The notes under the pieces were generated by a model. It saw only the letters and a list, made by a program, of their open reading frames with translations, was not told the DNA's origin and ran no database searches. From Massospora cicadina (Eukaryota; Entomophthoromycota; Entomophthoromycetes; Entomophthorales; Entomophthoraceae): a stretch of DNA of 64,000 bases. The translations under genes and the position numbers were made by a program. The number at the start of each line of letters is the position of its first letter. Position 1 is the first letter of the stretch. Below, in pieces: positions 11,998 through 24,800 of this stretch. The stretch spans positions 79,316 through 143,315 of the forward strand of contig JAKSZP010000210.1 of the NCBI GenBank assembly GCA_022478985.1. The letters are read 5' to 3'.

Positions 11998-14900
11998 AAG
12001 GTACACTAGAATATGGGACAAACTCCGCAGCTATAGTCAACCTATCTTATACCACCCATATTGAGTAATGGCCATCGCTGACATGTAGGTCAGTACTATA
12101 ATTTATAGATATGCTTATCCATGGACCACTAAGTATTTACAAAGGTTGAAGTTTTCCAAATGGTTTATTAATAGATACTTTTTTTGAACATTGTTGACAG
12201 TCCTGCACATAGCCTTTCAAATCCTTTGTCATTCCTGTCCACCAATAAAAAGACTGAATGTGTTTTAGTGTTTTCTTTGGACCCTCATGATCTATAGCTG
12301 GACTGTCATGGAAGTTTTTAATTACTTTCATTTGAGATTGTACATCTGAGACCCATATTTAAATTGAAGGTATATAGATTGGTCCTTGATCACCAGTGCA
12401 TGAAGGAATCCGGGAAGCTAGTCCTCTTTTGAATCTTCTGGTACCTGGGGTCCTTCCTTTGTGCTTCCTTTATTTGGTTTCTCAAGTAAGTCTCGCCTGT
12501 TTCATGGTTAATAAATAAAACAAATATCTGTCTGGTTCAATCATCATTCTAGTTTTACTCCAAATATCCATCAGTATTTTACCATGGTTCTCTCTTTGGC
12601 TAAGTGCATCTGAAAAAGTTTTAAAACTTTCTGGATTGAAGTCTATATAGAAATTTAAATTGGCTAAGTATAAAGCACATTGTGCATGTTGTTGAATGAC
12701 CTTATGGCTTTCTTTGAAATAAAGAAGTTTTTTATGATTCATTCTGATAAACAAAGGGTGTTTATCCCCTTCTAGGTATCATCTTCAGTGTTCCATAGCC
12801 TTAACAATGGCTAAAAGTTCTTTATCATATATCTTTTAGTTCCTTTCTGCATATAACATCTTTTGAGAAAAGAGGGCCACAGGATGGGCTTTCTTATCTT
12901 CCCTCCTGGAGAAGCACAACACCTTAGGCAAAGCCTGATGCATCTTTTTCAAGAAAAATTTCTTGTTTTTATTAAGTTTATTAAGAACTGAAGCTGCAGT
13001 GAAAGCTTCCTTTAAGGCTTTAAGAGCTTAATAAGTTTTTTGCGTCCAGATGTAAAGTACTGAGTCTGAAGTAAGGTCTGTTAAGGGAAGGGCAAAAGCT
13101 TAAAAGCTTTGAATAAATTTTCTGCAGAAGTTTGCAAGCCCAAGAAAGGCGCGCAACTTAGTTCTTGTTATAGGGCAAGGCTAGTCTGTGACTTCTGATA
13201 TCTTTTTAGAAGAAATGGCAAAACCCCTTCTTTGATGGCATACCTAAGGAAGTCTATTTTTTGCAGAAAAGTCACATTTTTCTAACTTGGAATACAAGTT
13301 TTACTTCCTGAGTCTCTGTAGCACTGCCTCCACATGTTCTACATGGGTCCTCTCTCCTTAGAGTTTACAAGAATATCATCCAAGTAGAATACAACAAATT
13401 TATTAAACATGGGGAGCAGTAACTCTGTCATCAAGACTTTATAAGGCTGCTGGGACATTACATAGCCCCAAAAGTCATTACCAGATATTTTTAAAGTTAA
13501 AAGGTTGTCCTAACAGCCATCTTCCATTCATGTCCTTCTGCAATTCTGACTTGATTGTATGCATTGCTTAAATCAAATTTGGTAGTATCTGAGCACTTGT
13601 TAAACTATCAGTTAAATTATTCTGCTGATGGGACTGATATCTATTTAATGTGATTGAGTTTATATTAGAGTAATACACATAAGGTCTCAGGCCTCCATCT
13701 CATTTCTTGACAAAGAAAAATAGTAGAAGAGTCCCCCTCGGGTTGGGACCATCTAGTACTAAAAAAAATAGTAGAAGAGCATGGTGAGTTTGACCGTCTC
13801 ATGAATCCATTTTCCAAATTTTTTTTGAGATGTTGTTTCAATAGTAATCCTAATTGGTGAATTGCAGGAATAAATTCTCTTAATCTAGGCATTTTCACTG
13901 ACACAATTTCAATTTTTTAATCACATTTTGGCGTGGTGACATGGTAATACAAGTCTCATCACTATATACATCTTGATAGCCTTGTAGCTCCTTGGGTAGG
14001 TTTGTTATTTCCTGATTGTTTGCATGTGGCTTAATGAAATGTAGCCAAGGGTGTCTAATTGACTCCATACCTTTCTGTAATCTAACTGAACAAGAAACTC
14101 ATCCATGGTTAAAAGTGGCAGTTAGATTGTACCAATTGATATTACAACAGGCTTTCTGAAACCATGGAAAACCAAGTACAACTGTGAAGGTTATCTTGTC
14201 CATTACTAAAAATTTCTAACTGAATATTCATCCTCCATTGTTGACCTTAAAGGGATTGTCTGCCACTTGAACATCCAATACTGTCCCATCAGCTGATTTG
14301 GTCCTCTCCATATGAGAAGAGACATCTCTTAATGCCTAAAGTATTCTATAGTTCATAAAATTGGCCATGTCCCCAGTTTCCAGCAAGAACCGGGTTTTAA
14401 CTTCTTGGCCCTTATTGGAAAAGTGTATCTGAATAGTAACGTAGAGTTGAGATAAAACTATTTTAACACTACTATTAATTGCTAATCAGGTAGAAGTTTG
14501 ACCACTTGTCAAGTTGGTAGGTGGTTGGGGAAACTTAGAGCATGCAACAACTAGATGCTTCTTTCCTCCACAGTATAGAAAACTTCCTCCTAAATATGAC
14601 GTTTCTTTTTCCTCAGATATAATTTTAAATTCTCCTTCTTCTTTAGACATAGAATGAGAAAAGGGTCCCATATTTTGATATATTCCCACTGTGGAATTCT
14701 TGTCTTGTCTTCCTGTTCTATCATAGAGTTGCAAATTCTTGGATAACTGTTCAAACTTACTATCCATAAGCACAATTCCTTTACTATGTCATTATAAATT
14801 TCTGTCAACCAATGATGGGCCGGTAAATCCTTATATTATAGACTAATTTCACTTAGATCAGGAAACATGCTTCTGTGCCATCCATGTTTAGTTGTTTCTT

Positions 14901-15452
14901 AGACAGGTAAACTTGTCACAATAGGGCTCTATTTTGTCATAGCCTTGTTAAAGCTCCTACATCTGTTGACGCTTTTCATGTATTTTATTCATTAGGCTGA
15001 CTAAGCAAGTATTTCTTGACAAAAACGTGAGTAGTTGTGTCACAAATTAGGGTCATTTTAATTTGCCTTGGCAAATCACTGGAAGGGTATTCCAATTAGC
15101 TGCTTAGCCAAATGATTGACTTTCTTTACATATTCTGTAAACTTCCTTGTTTCTGCTTAAAATTTTAATTCTGAAAATGAAAAAACATTTATAATGTCTT
15201 GATACTCACTACTAGTGGTTGCATTGCTGACACCTGATTCATTTCTACTGTGTGAACCTGGCAGAAAAAATTGGGTTCACCATAAGTTGGTAACGTTCAT
15301 TAGTAGCTATTCTTACTATGAGGTAGGCTTGAGGCTTGTAAGAGACACAGCCCATAAATGGTGATAAAAATTAAATAATGTACTGATAGGGGTGACCACT
15401 GAACATCCTTAATTGTCCTGAATGAATCAGCTCAGTATGGAAGTTAGTATAT
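11998..15452 (-). pseudogene. Element G gag, protease, reverse transcriptase, RNase H, integrase N-half
   Basis: From right to left: gag remnants, with a damaged zinc knuckle (C-GGKKH-x4-C, 14590-14486); a protease region near 14390 where the usual DTG reads ETG, followed by a dimerisation-like FPWF; reverse transcriptase from about 13900, with DGGLRP (13690) and GLCNVPA, and the YLDD box destroyed by stops; the connection segment LRAFLGLANFCRKF near 13130; degraded RNase H (12754-12482); and the integrase zinc-binding domain (12331-12137) with H-x3-H-like and CQQC pairs, leading into the first part of the catalytic core (to 11998). Many stops and frameshifts are present. The rest of the integrase lies beyond LINE A. 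Confidence 0.75.
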
Positions 15453-15973
15453 TGTAAGGCACCAGCTTAAAGTAACTTTCATTATTATATGGATTGTAAA
15501 GTCTTGAAATTACTTCCAGTTAGGTTTGTGGTCATTGGTACACCCACTATGAGAACTTGTGCAAGGTGAACAAGAAGGGAGTAGCGTCCAGAATGATTTT
15601 TATTATGGTTGAGAATCATGTACGCTACTCTATACCCTAGAAGGAAAAAGGATGTATATTGGTACATGATAAGTGGATTATTTTCCGTCATAATGAAAGG
15701 TTCTCCCTTTGGCAAATTACTCAACAAGAAGTTCAATAAGGGGTTCTGGTTTGGAGGTGACATATGGGTCTGAGCAGTTAGCATCACAATATTTACCAGA
15801 ACACTGGATAGGAAGAACTTTATTGACAGTACTAGGCTCAAATAATCATAGCAAAGATAAGACAAATTAATATTAAATTTTTAAATTTTATTTGGGGAAG
15901 GCAGGCCATGAGATGGACACTTCAAATATGTAATAATCAAGCACTAATATGCGCAAGGGTCACCCCAGAGAAG

Positions 15974-18900
15974 TTAATGCTGTCTCCTGTTACCAGCGGG
16001 AACGCCAAATAAAGTAAGAAAAGTATTGTAAGCAGAGGCTTGCACCACTATTGAGCACGTATGAAGTAAAGGGTCTGAAGTGATAACCAAACCGGAAACC
16101 AAGATAAGACCAACTGTCATTGACAGGATGGTAGATAACCAAACAACCATGCTTGAAAGTGGTCCATAAGGTGCGACTGGTATTGGCGTACAGCTTCCTG
16201 GAGGGTGGGAGTAGAGCCTGAAATGACATCCAAGACAACCGTGTTGATAGTCCACATTGCAATTGCTATCACTAAGGCTCAGAGGGAAGGTTGTATATGG
16301 GAATTTAAGGACAAGGCAAAGACGTCCTTAGAGAGGCTGAAGAGCTGTGTTTGCTCCTGGTAAAAGAGACGTTGAACCTCAAGCCAGATCACTTTTGATG
16401 GAGGGTATCTATCCAGGTGGTGGACCAAAGTCCTATATTGGTCACACACAACACATGAGGAGTGTGATGAGTTGGATTGCTCAACTTACGGTATACCCAT
16501 TTCAAGAAGCGCTACACATGGGAACAAACATGCGACTGCAAAAGAGGGTGATGTGCGTACTTCCAGATGTCTTTATGGGTTTTAGGGAGTAGGGGTGGTC
16601 AACATGTCCAGATAATTTACTCTGGCCATGATAGGGGACCTCCTTGGTATTAAACTGTTCAGAAGGCTTGCCTTGTACTTCCTGTGTGAAGCGGGGAGTA
16701 GGGCAACCTTTCTGGATGGTCTTCCCACTGATGCAAATTCTCCACTTAGCACTCCGCATGGAGCAGAGAATTCATTTGAAGTGGGGCGACGTCCCATGTA
16801 GGCCCACAGCAGAGGTATGTGAGTCAAGATATTTTAATAGATAATGGGGGTGGGTAGGATCTCTGAGGCCCAGTGCGTGGGAAGAATTGTAGTGGGCCAT
16901 GCGTGACCAGTGTTGGGCTTAGAGTGTGGGGTTGGTCACTGCAGCGATCCAGGTGCCAATTATCTTGGCAGCATGGGTCTTAAAATTTAGCAGGCCATAC
17001 CACCACTATGGCGAAGGCCAAACATGACATCCAGGTGCACTGGCGGTGGGTGGCCTAACAAAATTCATCATTGCAGGAGCGCATATAACGAGGTGAAGAA
17101 AGATGGGGAAAAGGAGATAGCATTGGCCACAAATCAAACTTTAGATAGGAGCATATAATTGGCCAGCACAACCCTGCCTGGGAAAAAAGTTTGGTGGGCT
17201 CTGAGGGAGGCGATGCATTTTGTGACATTGTCCAGGATATGATGCTCCATCACCGATGAGGCATACCCTCCCACCTCAAGCCACACACCCAAATGGCGTA
17301 CCAGATCAGCGGTTGGTCTTGGCATGAAAGGGAGTACAAGTGGGACAGTATGGAATGGGTGATGCAAGTGATCCCGTGAGTTAGCTGCTGAAGCAGGTAG
17401 GAAACGGAGTGCTGGTGACCAGCAGGCTTGCAATTGATCAATGAGAATGATTTTGGTTTTGGAGGCTTTAAGTGCAGCATTACTTACCCTTGAGTAAACC
17501 TCAATAGTAGCCTCAAGCGCGCATGAATCTTGGTTGTTAGACGCCCCAACCAGACAATCATCAGCAAACGCCAACATCTTAACAGGTGCTTGGTCTTGTA
17601 CAAGGTCACCAGTGAGGCGAGCATTCACCTTGTACAAAAGTGGGTCGAGGCTGAAGTTATACAAGAGTGGGCTCGAAGGGTCCCCTTGGCAAAGTCCCCT
17701 TTGAGGGTGAACTACATTAGTGAGGAAGCCAGGGCCACGCACAGCCATTGTGGAGGATTCTGTAAGCAACATCATCCAATTAATGATCCAATGGGGGAGG
17801 TGGAACTTGTGGAGGCAGGCTTTGAGGTAATCCCAGTTGACTCTATCATAAGACTTCTGCTGGTCTAAAAGCAAGTGCCCCAGTAGCCGTGGATTGGAAT
17901 ACGTTGGCTACAGTGTGTATTTTGTCCCATATAGACCACTTAGGAATGAAACCGAATTGTTCAGAGGAGATTACATCAGAGGCAAATTCTCATAGGCGGT
18001 TGGCCACAATTTTAGTAAATTATTTAGTATCAGTATTAGTAAGTAAAATGATGCGCCAGTTGTCAATTCCAGATTATCCCCTTTTTATACAGCATTATAG
18101 TGAAAGCCTCCTGGCCCACAGGAAGGAGGCGCATTTCTTACAGACACTTTTATTGAGGCATGAAACAAAGAGGAGAAATAAATAGAATATCTCTTATAGA
18201 ACTCATATGGAATCCCATCTGGACCTGGTCACTTCATGTGTGGTGCACCACAAATGGCATACCATAGTTCATCCTGAGAAATAAATTCAACTCCAGATAA
18301 TGGGAAATGGTGCAGATATGTGCGCTTTTGAGAAACTTGTCAACTTCAGCTGGTTTGACTGAATTGGAGTGATAAATTCAAAGTAATAATTTCAAACTTT
18401 GATTGCCACTTTAGCTGTAGTATCTATGACCGAGTGATTCAGCTGCCTCACCTGTGTGCAGGCCAAACTCTGTTTTAGTGCAAAGAATTTTTGGAAAACA
18501 TAGAGGGAGCATATGTTGCCCACCATTATATTTTTTGCCTTATACTGCACACAAACGCAATGTTTGTGTTGTCTTACCAGTGCATTGTGATGAGCATACA
18601 CTTCTGCCTACTTATGGCCCCAAGCTGAGCTGTAGCCTGAAGCTGGGATGTTAGACTCCAGGTGTTCCACTTCTGCAAGCGTGCACATAGTTACTACCAG
18701 TGCAGCCTGAGAGTGACGTGATGAGAGGTGGCATGCCTGTTGGATGGTGTTTGCTCTGAAGGTTGATCAGGTATTAAGTGAGTCTGCACAGAACAGTGTG
18801 GCGAACTCTGGGCGTAGTTTTATTGTCACCATGAGGAAAACCTGGGTGACATAATCTCAGCTAAATGAGGTCTGCACCACTTTGACGCCTGTGCTATTAG

Positions 18901-19600
18901 GTGCGACAAAGAAAAGAAAATTAACACCAACCTGTGGTTGGAGAAATTGATTTTTGTCATTGTATAGTGTGAAACCTGAGACCAAAAGTTCAATGGGGCA
19001 AGAATAAGGTAAATGTGGGACATAGACCTCAGCTGACCGTTGTGCACATGGGGATGGGACATGTTGGGGAGCATCAATGCATGTTTAGGTAGGGTATCAT
19101 TCATCCCCAAAGTGGCTTTTAGAACGTGAAGTTCTACATGCCCCTGCATGGGGGCAGGTGCAGAAGGCCAGTGGTCGGTGGCTTGGTTGGCCCAGCAGTT
19201 CATGTCACCCACCACAAATGGGTCAGGGGGAAGAGGGAGGGAATTAATGGCCAAGAATTCCCAGTGAGCCTTCGCACATGTCAGGGCATAAATATTAACA
19301 ATAGCGTGCACTTCATCACTCCACAAAAAGTACACTACAAGCACATAACCATTGAGGTACAAATTTTTAGAAATTAATTTAAAATTATGGGTCACATGTA
19401 TAAGTACCCCTCAGTGCGGTGACCAAAAAGAAAGGGAGAGGAGGAGCATGGTTGACCTTGTTTCCTCAGCACTGTGTGGACAGTGGGGTTTCTGAATGGC
19501 CATGATGTCTGCAGGTAAATTATTTTAAAAATCTCAGTTTCCTAGCCCAGGATGGTGAGGCCTTGAATCCAGCGATGTTCAACATCCCTATTGTGAAGAC
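15974..19600 (-). pseudogene. LINE B ORF2: endonuclease and reverse transcriptase
   Basis: The endonuclease piece at 19395-18826 (189 residues) contains GDMNCW and a C-terminal FSNHRLV motif in place of the usual SDH. The best reverse transcriptase piece (17874-17134, 246 residues) contains LLDQQKSYDRVNWDYL, the RGLCQGDPSSPLLYNF box and FADDC with both catalytic Asp. The C-terminal region (16827-15974) is broken into short frames. Between 18800 and 17900 the reverse transcriptase start is recognisable only in fragments. It was a target-nicking reverse transcriptase and is now inactive because of frameshifts. Confidence 0.8.
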
Positions 19601-19613
19601 TCCCCCTTGCACC

Positions 19614-20844
19614 TTAGATGCTAGGGGAAGGGCCTCCTTGCCCTTCAGCCATCTCTTTTTCAGCATGTTTCTCTTTGGCACTGCGGGTGCACTGTGTTAT
19701 GGGGTAATTGTCTGTATGGGTTACTTTCACCGTAGATTTATTATTGGGTTTTGCTTTCAATGATTTTGTCATTTTGTTATGACACTTCAATTTGTTGTGC
19801 TCCTGAAGTGCATCAATGAAGGTCAACAAAAGCTTGGGAGGCTAGTAGATGGTATAATCCGTTTTGATCAAGGCTTTGTAATATTGCATGGGTAAAGTTG
19901 ACTCACCATCAGGTCATCAGGTTGGTTGGTCCAATCTTATTGGTAAATGGATTCTGAGCCAATTCAACAGTTAATGACTTTATGTCATCCTGGGTCTGGG
20001 CAGGTGGGATCACAGAAGCAGCTGCGACAGCTGCCTTAACTGCTGCTCTATGGACCTGCTTGGCCTTCTTGTGTTCTTGTGGGGACACAGCTTTGTTCTG
20101 AATGTAACGCCCCTGCATGCCTCATGGAAAAGCGGCATCAGTGTCAATAGCCAGTTCATAATGGGTATCTGCACTGCCCATTGCATCAGTTAGGGTTTCG
20201 TTTTGTGTGATGTCCTCCTTGGCGGGGCATGTGTGGGCCTTGTGTCCAATTGTGCAACAAAAGGTGCAGATAGGGGGAGTGCTATCCACTGTGATGCGGA
20301 AAGGGAAGAATTTCTGCCTTTTGACAAACACAACTGCAGTGTGGGGTATTTGGATCAAATCTTCCCTTATGGCTGCAGATGGGGTGATCAGAGCAATCAC
20401 TTTGCCCATGAACAAATTCAACATAAGTGTAAAGTTTGCATTTTGAAGGAGCGAAGTTCCCCATATGTCTTAAGCCTAGCCATGAGGTGGTGCTCCAGCA
20501 CTGTATGCTTAATTTTTGTGGGGAGAAAGTTGAACGTAACAAAAACTTGGTTTGACTTGGTTCACCAAGTGTGCTTCATCTCGACGCACATTGACCATAT
20601 GGGAGGTCTACCACTGCACGCACCTGTTCAACTTTGTCTGCTGCTTGTTTATTTTCAAACCCAAGATTAACCAACTATGGATCATGGAGTGCAGTGCTAC
20701 ATATGATGCGGCCAGGAAATGGTTGTGCACATCTCCACAGAACTTTTTCCAATGCGCCATTTGATTGATACCAGCAAAACTCAAACCCCATGCTCCACTG
20801 ATGACAGAGTGTGGGAATGAAGAGTATTGATGAACTAGTTGCAT
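19614..20844 (-). pseudogene. LINE B ORF1: CCHC RNA-binding protein
   Basis: Pieces in three minus-strand frames (20844-20608, 20542-20282, 20424-20122, 20118-19909, 19829-19614) follow LINE A ORF1 in order. The zinc knuckle CTFCCTIGHKAHTCP lies near 20230. The Lys/Ala-rich tail and the terminal HAEKEMAEGQGG-like segment match LINE A. At least four frame changes are needed. Plus-strand ORFs over the same bases are shadows. Confidence 0.7.
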
Positions 20845-21009
20845 TTTTCTTTCCAGGCTAAAATCTCTGTGGAAATATTCACTGCAGATTTTTATTTTTA
20901 TCTAGGCTGCCAGTGTCACTGGGGTTTTACAAACTCTGGATGGTGTGGAGCCTGATCCTGTGCCCTTTACTTTGCTAGCCCAACTGCTACCCTACATTAG
21001 ATGCACACT

Positions 21010-21078
21010 AATCTCCTTGAAGAGATTATCAAACTTACCCAGTCTTGAATCAAATTTGTTGCAATTAGTGATTGCAAC
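21010..21078 (-). other. LINE B 5' leader with two hairpins
   Basis: The RNA strand has GTTGCAA-TCACTAA-TTGCAAC (21058-21078), a perfect 7-bp stem, and AATCTC-TTCAAG-GAGATT (21010-21027), a perfect 6-bp stem. Both lie at the same distances from the 5' end as in LINE A. The first loop contains CACT, as in LINEs A and C. Confidence 0.5.
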
Positions 21079-21312
21079 ATGAGGAAAAGTTCTTAAGACA
21101 ATCATTTTTAAGTTTATATAAAAATCCTTTTATGCTAGCTTAAGGTTACTCTTAGATATCCTGGTCTAATTATATTATAATAATTGAGGGTAGATTACCT
21201 CAATTGATTAAGGATGTAAGGTAATAAATTCATAAATTGAGGGTATGCACAATGCACTATAGTTTTAAAGTCCATGTTTCCCCAAAAGTGTATAGGAAGA
21301 CCCTCAATGTAA

Positions 21313-21598
21313 TTTTAAATTTTATTTGAGGTGGGCCAACCTGGGGATGATACTGCACCAATTAAGGGGAAATAAAATGAATGGGAAAGGAGGATAAAAT
21401 CTGGAAAACCTCCATGTGTGGCATATGACAGGCCAGGAACTACATGGACTGCATTTTCTATTTGTTATCTTGGTTTGGGGCATTGGTGCACAGCGCCAAC
21501 ACAGTCATAGTCATTCCCTACCCAAAGTTCCTGTACCAGAATTGAACTTGGGAGGCAGTGGTAGAGGGTCCATATTATACCACTAGGTTATCCTCCAT
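21313..21598 (-). mobile_element. tRNA-derived SINE with LINE-like tail (SINE 1)
   Basis: A 286-base insert with a perfect 16-base target duplication AAGACCCTCAATGTAA (21297-21312 and 21599-21614). On the minus strand the 5' head has an A box-like TAACCTAGTGG and a B box-like AGTTCAATTCT about 35 bases later, the internal RNA polymerase III promoter of tRNA-derived SINEs. The 3' end reads CCCCAGGTTGGCC...AAATAAAATTT, resembling the 3' ends of LINEs A, B and C. It has no coding capacity. It interrupts the G LTR. Confidence 0.85.
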
Positions 21599-21844
21599 AA
21601 GACCCTCAATGTAACTATGAAATAAGCATATTCCAAAAAACGCATGATGACAAAAAAACAAATTTACAAATTTTAATTAGATCAAATAATGTTTCATTAG
21701 TATTTAATTGAATTGAATCAAATAAAATAAAATGAATAAAAAGCAATTAAAATTGAACTAAATCAAATCTGAATTACTAAAAAATTAGGACAGTGGACGC
21801 TCAGTATATAAGAACTGAGAAATTGTTTAGGATAAATTCTGACA

Positions 21845-24800
21845 CAGAAAGAGTCTTGACCAAGGTTCATTCCCAAGCTTCCTCCCATTTTTCAGCCAAA
21901 CCTCATATGTACGCTGATTCCCCAATCCAGTACAATCAGAATCCCAGAGCCTTATTGGCTGAGCTTTCTGAATCAGGAGATCTTTATAAATCATCCACAT
22001 TTACCCTGGATTAGTTTTTACAACCAATTATCATAACCAGTTTCCCCATCAGTTTTACTTATGATAAACAAATTCAACTTTATTCACACTTATCATCAGC
22101 TTGCTATTGAAGCAGATGCCTCATCTGGCTGCCATCCTCTCCTCAAAGCTTTTATTAAGTCAGTGGTAATTCTTTCTAAAGGTGTTTCTCCCCCCTCTTT
22201 CTCAAACTACCTTTCTATGGCAGGTAAACGGAACCTTCTAAAATTTCATAAGAATGTTCATGACTCAAATTTGCATGTCATGGGTGTGGTGAAGAACCTC
22301 ATGGCCAAAATTACCTGCAGCAATATTACCACCTTCATTTAAGCTCCCTGAAGCACGTCTCCAGGCAGAGCATGATTTAGCAATTTTCTTTGGCGCCTAT
22401 CTTGCAGTACACAGATTCTAACCTGGCACCCCTTGGGGATATTGACCCCATACAGCAGATGCCATCACCCATTTGCTTTCCACCTAGTCCCATAACTTGC
22501 TTTATACCGCAAAGCTGAAAAAATTCCACATGATCTCCTCTTTCCCTCCACCATGATTGTCTAGTGATTCACTGTTGCCCACCTGGTTGTTTTGTTCCAT
22601 TTGATTTTAGTGCCGTTTTTCCTGTTTGAGCAGTTTGGCCCATTTTATTTTTTATTCATTTTCTTCTTGGCGCTTTCCACTCCCTGGTCAGCATACATCA
22701 AATAGAAAAACAATTTTAGTAGTGTTTTTACCATAAAAAAGAGGCTTAACAATTAAAAAACTAGTCATATTATGATAGTAAGAAAGACTTTTATATGTAA
22801 TTATTCTCAATTATGATATAACGTCTACATCTGCTTAGTTTTCATAGTTCCTATACCACACAGATATAGAATTGTTTTTGGATTAGTAGTCATATCTATT
22901 TAAATAATAGTATAGTTAGGATAGGAGAGACCAAGAAAAAACTGGGCTGTTTGGGTTGGTGCATGGCCACTCCCAACAGTGGCTCAATACTACAGGGTAG
23001 TACTTTACCTTTTAGAGCAAAGTTGGAGGAAGTGGAAGAGGATCTAAGAGGTTTATGGGAGGTTGAAAGTGAGGATGGGTTGCTCTAAAGTCATTTGTGC
23101 TGTTATATGTTAAGTTGAACCAAAAGTTCCGCCATAGTCTCTCTTCAAATCACAGATAGTCAAGGTGTTATTTAATGAGTTTAACATTAATAAAAATGTG
23201 TTAAACTTTAATATTGTTGGACATCTAGAGGTATGACTAGCTGTTATGAGCTCTGGTTCATAATTGGTTAAATGTTATTATACATTTCTCATCTAAATAT
23301 TTGTAATAATTGTTTTATTCAGAGTAATGATTTTAATCCTCATATTTTGCTGAATAGCACCTCAAGATGTGGGGGTTACTTTAAGCCTCCAGAAAAATAA
23401 GCAACCTGACCCAGAAGTCCACCCTCACTTCATCTTGAATTTGGTACCATTTTCTAAGGAAAAACAAACCCTTTTTATAGACCTGAAGGGTGTTCAAGGG
23501 AATAAATTATTTTATCAACCAATCATTATATAGAAAGACAGTGATAGCCAAACTGAAAATAGGTTAAGATAACCAATTGGAGTGATTACATTAAAATGCT
23601 GCCTCATTGTTACTTTGCCCAGCTATCAATTTAACATTTAAAAATCAAGGCCTACTGAGGTGAAAAACTGGTTGAAAGCGATATTAGGCAAAATCATTAT
23701 TTAGCCAAATTGAAATACCCTCTTCATAACCTGAATTTCTCAATTCTCATTATTGGCCTTGGAGTAGCATAAATACTAAGAGGCAATAATTTAATAGGGT
23801 TTTTTATAATCCCTATTTTTTATATTGATAATATATTTTAAAATTAAAGTCTATTTGTGGTTTAAAAAACCCTATCAAATTTTAAACAGCTTTTTAGAAA
23901 TTTTATTACTCCTGCAACTGCTTCTTTTTTTATCACTAAAGGTGCCCATCCAAAAGGGGGAGCCGCCACGCATCCTCATGCAATTGCCTCATTGTTTAAA
24001 CCCTTGTCCAAGAACCAGAGGGTACCTAATATAGCCATAACTCCACCAAATATTAATAAAGCGGAAATAGGTTTAATTAAACTAATAAAACTATAACCCA
24101 TCACTAAAACTTAGCAGAGTGCTAGGTTTTAGTTTGGGCTGGGGTAGAGAGATAATACTAAGCTGAACCTTGGGCTCAGATGCTGATTCCAAATTTTGAT
24201 AATATGGAAATCACTGCTTCAATTAGTTCTTCATAGTTGCACCATCGGCTGAGATTCCTAAACCACTTTTGGGTTGATTACAAAAGCTTTAAAAATCCAA
24301 TTCACTTCTCCAATTTTGGATTTGGTTGATGATTTTAACCCTACTTTTAGACCTTTTTTCGCTCAACCTTTTCCCTGAAGTTTGCTCATTACCTAAATAC
24401 TATCAGCTGGAGAAGCCTCAGGTGTCAAATTTTTATATTTTTGATGACTCCTGGTTGAGTAAACTGTTGGAGAGGGGGAATGGGGACCTTGGTGTGGGAT
24501 TTTCTAAAGGTATGCAAGCTTGTACAAAGTTGGCTGATCTCTAATGTAAACCTCTGGTGACTCTGAGACTGTGATGGGTTGGGTTGTGAAATGGGTTGAG
24601 AAAGGCACATGGCATGTGGGGTGGGGCAGCAGCTACCCATCTCTTTTAAGATATACCCTAGGTCAGAAATCTGGGTGAGAGGTAGGGCCTTGGGTTTTGA
24701 GCCTTTTAGACCTAAAATAGTGCATGCCCCTGTCCAACTTAATGGCAGGAGCTGCAGGCCTTACAAGTATAATGATATACTTTTGCTTGTAAAGACTAAG

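Larger units (their letters stand above)
15866..21093 (-). mobile_element. LINE B (Tad-like), same family as LINE A
   Basis: A 5.2 kb LINE flanked by the 8-base duplication TAAGACAA (15858-15865 and 21094-21101). The intact left LTR of element G shows the pre-insertion sequence. The 3' end (left) has a GCCTGCC...AAATAAAATTT tail and the 5' end (right) begins GAACTTTTCC with the same hairpin stem as LINE A. Gene order and wording follow LINE A throughout, but decay is stronger. Confidence 0.85.
4930..21844 (-). mobile_element. Chromovirus G (Ty3/gypsy), with LINE A, LINE B and a SINE inside
   Basis: Two LTRs bound a minus-strand gag-pol with a C-terminal chromodomain. The left LTR is 4930-5783 and the right LTR is 15453-21844. 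Removing LINE B, the SINE and one copy of each of their target duplications leaves a right LTR of 854 bases, the same as the left one. Removing LINE A as well leaves an element of about 6.1 kb, a normal gypsy size. The flanks carry CAGGA (4925-4929) and CAGAA (21845-21849), an imperfect 5-base target duplication. Every coding domain has frameshifts or stops, so the element cannot move by itself. Confidence 0.85.
15453..21844 (-). repeat. 5' LTR of element G, split by LINE B and a SINE
   Basis: LTR pieces are 15453-15865, 21102-21312 and 21615-21844. Together they equal the length of the other LTR (854 bases). The LTR runs from TGTAAGGCA to TCTGACA on the plus strand. The two insertions show that this LTR was in the genome before LINE B and the SINE arrived. 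The minus-strand ORF at 15485-15865 is LTR sequence. Confidence 0.85.
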
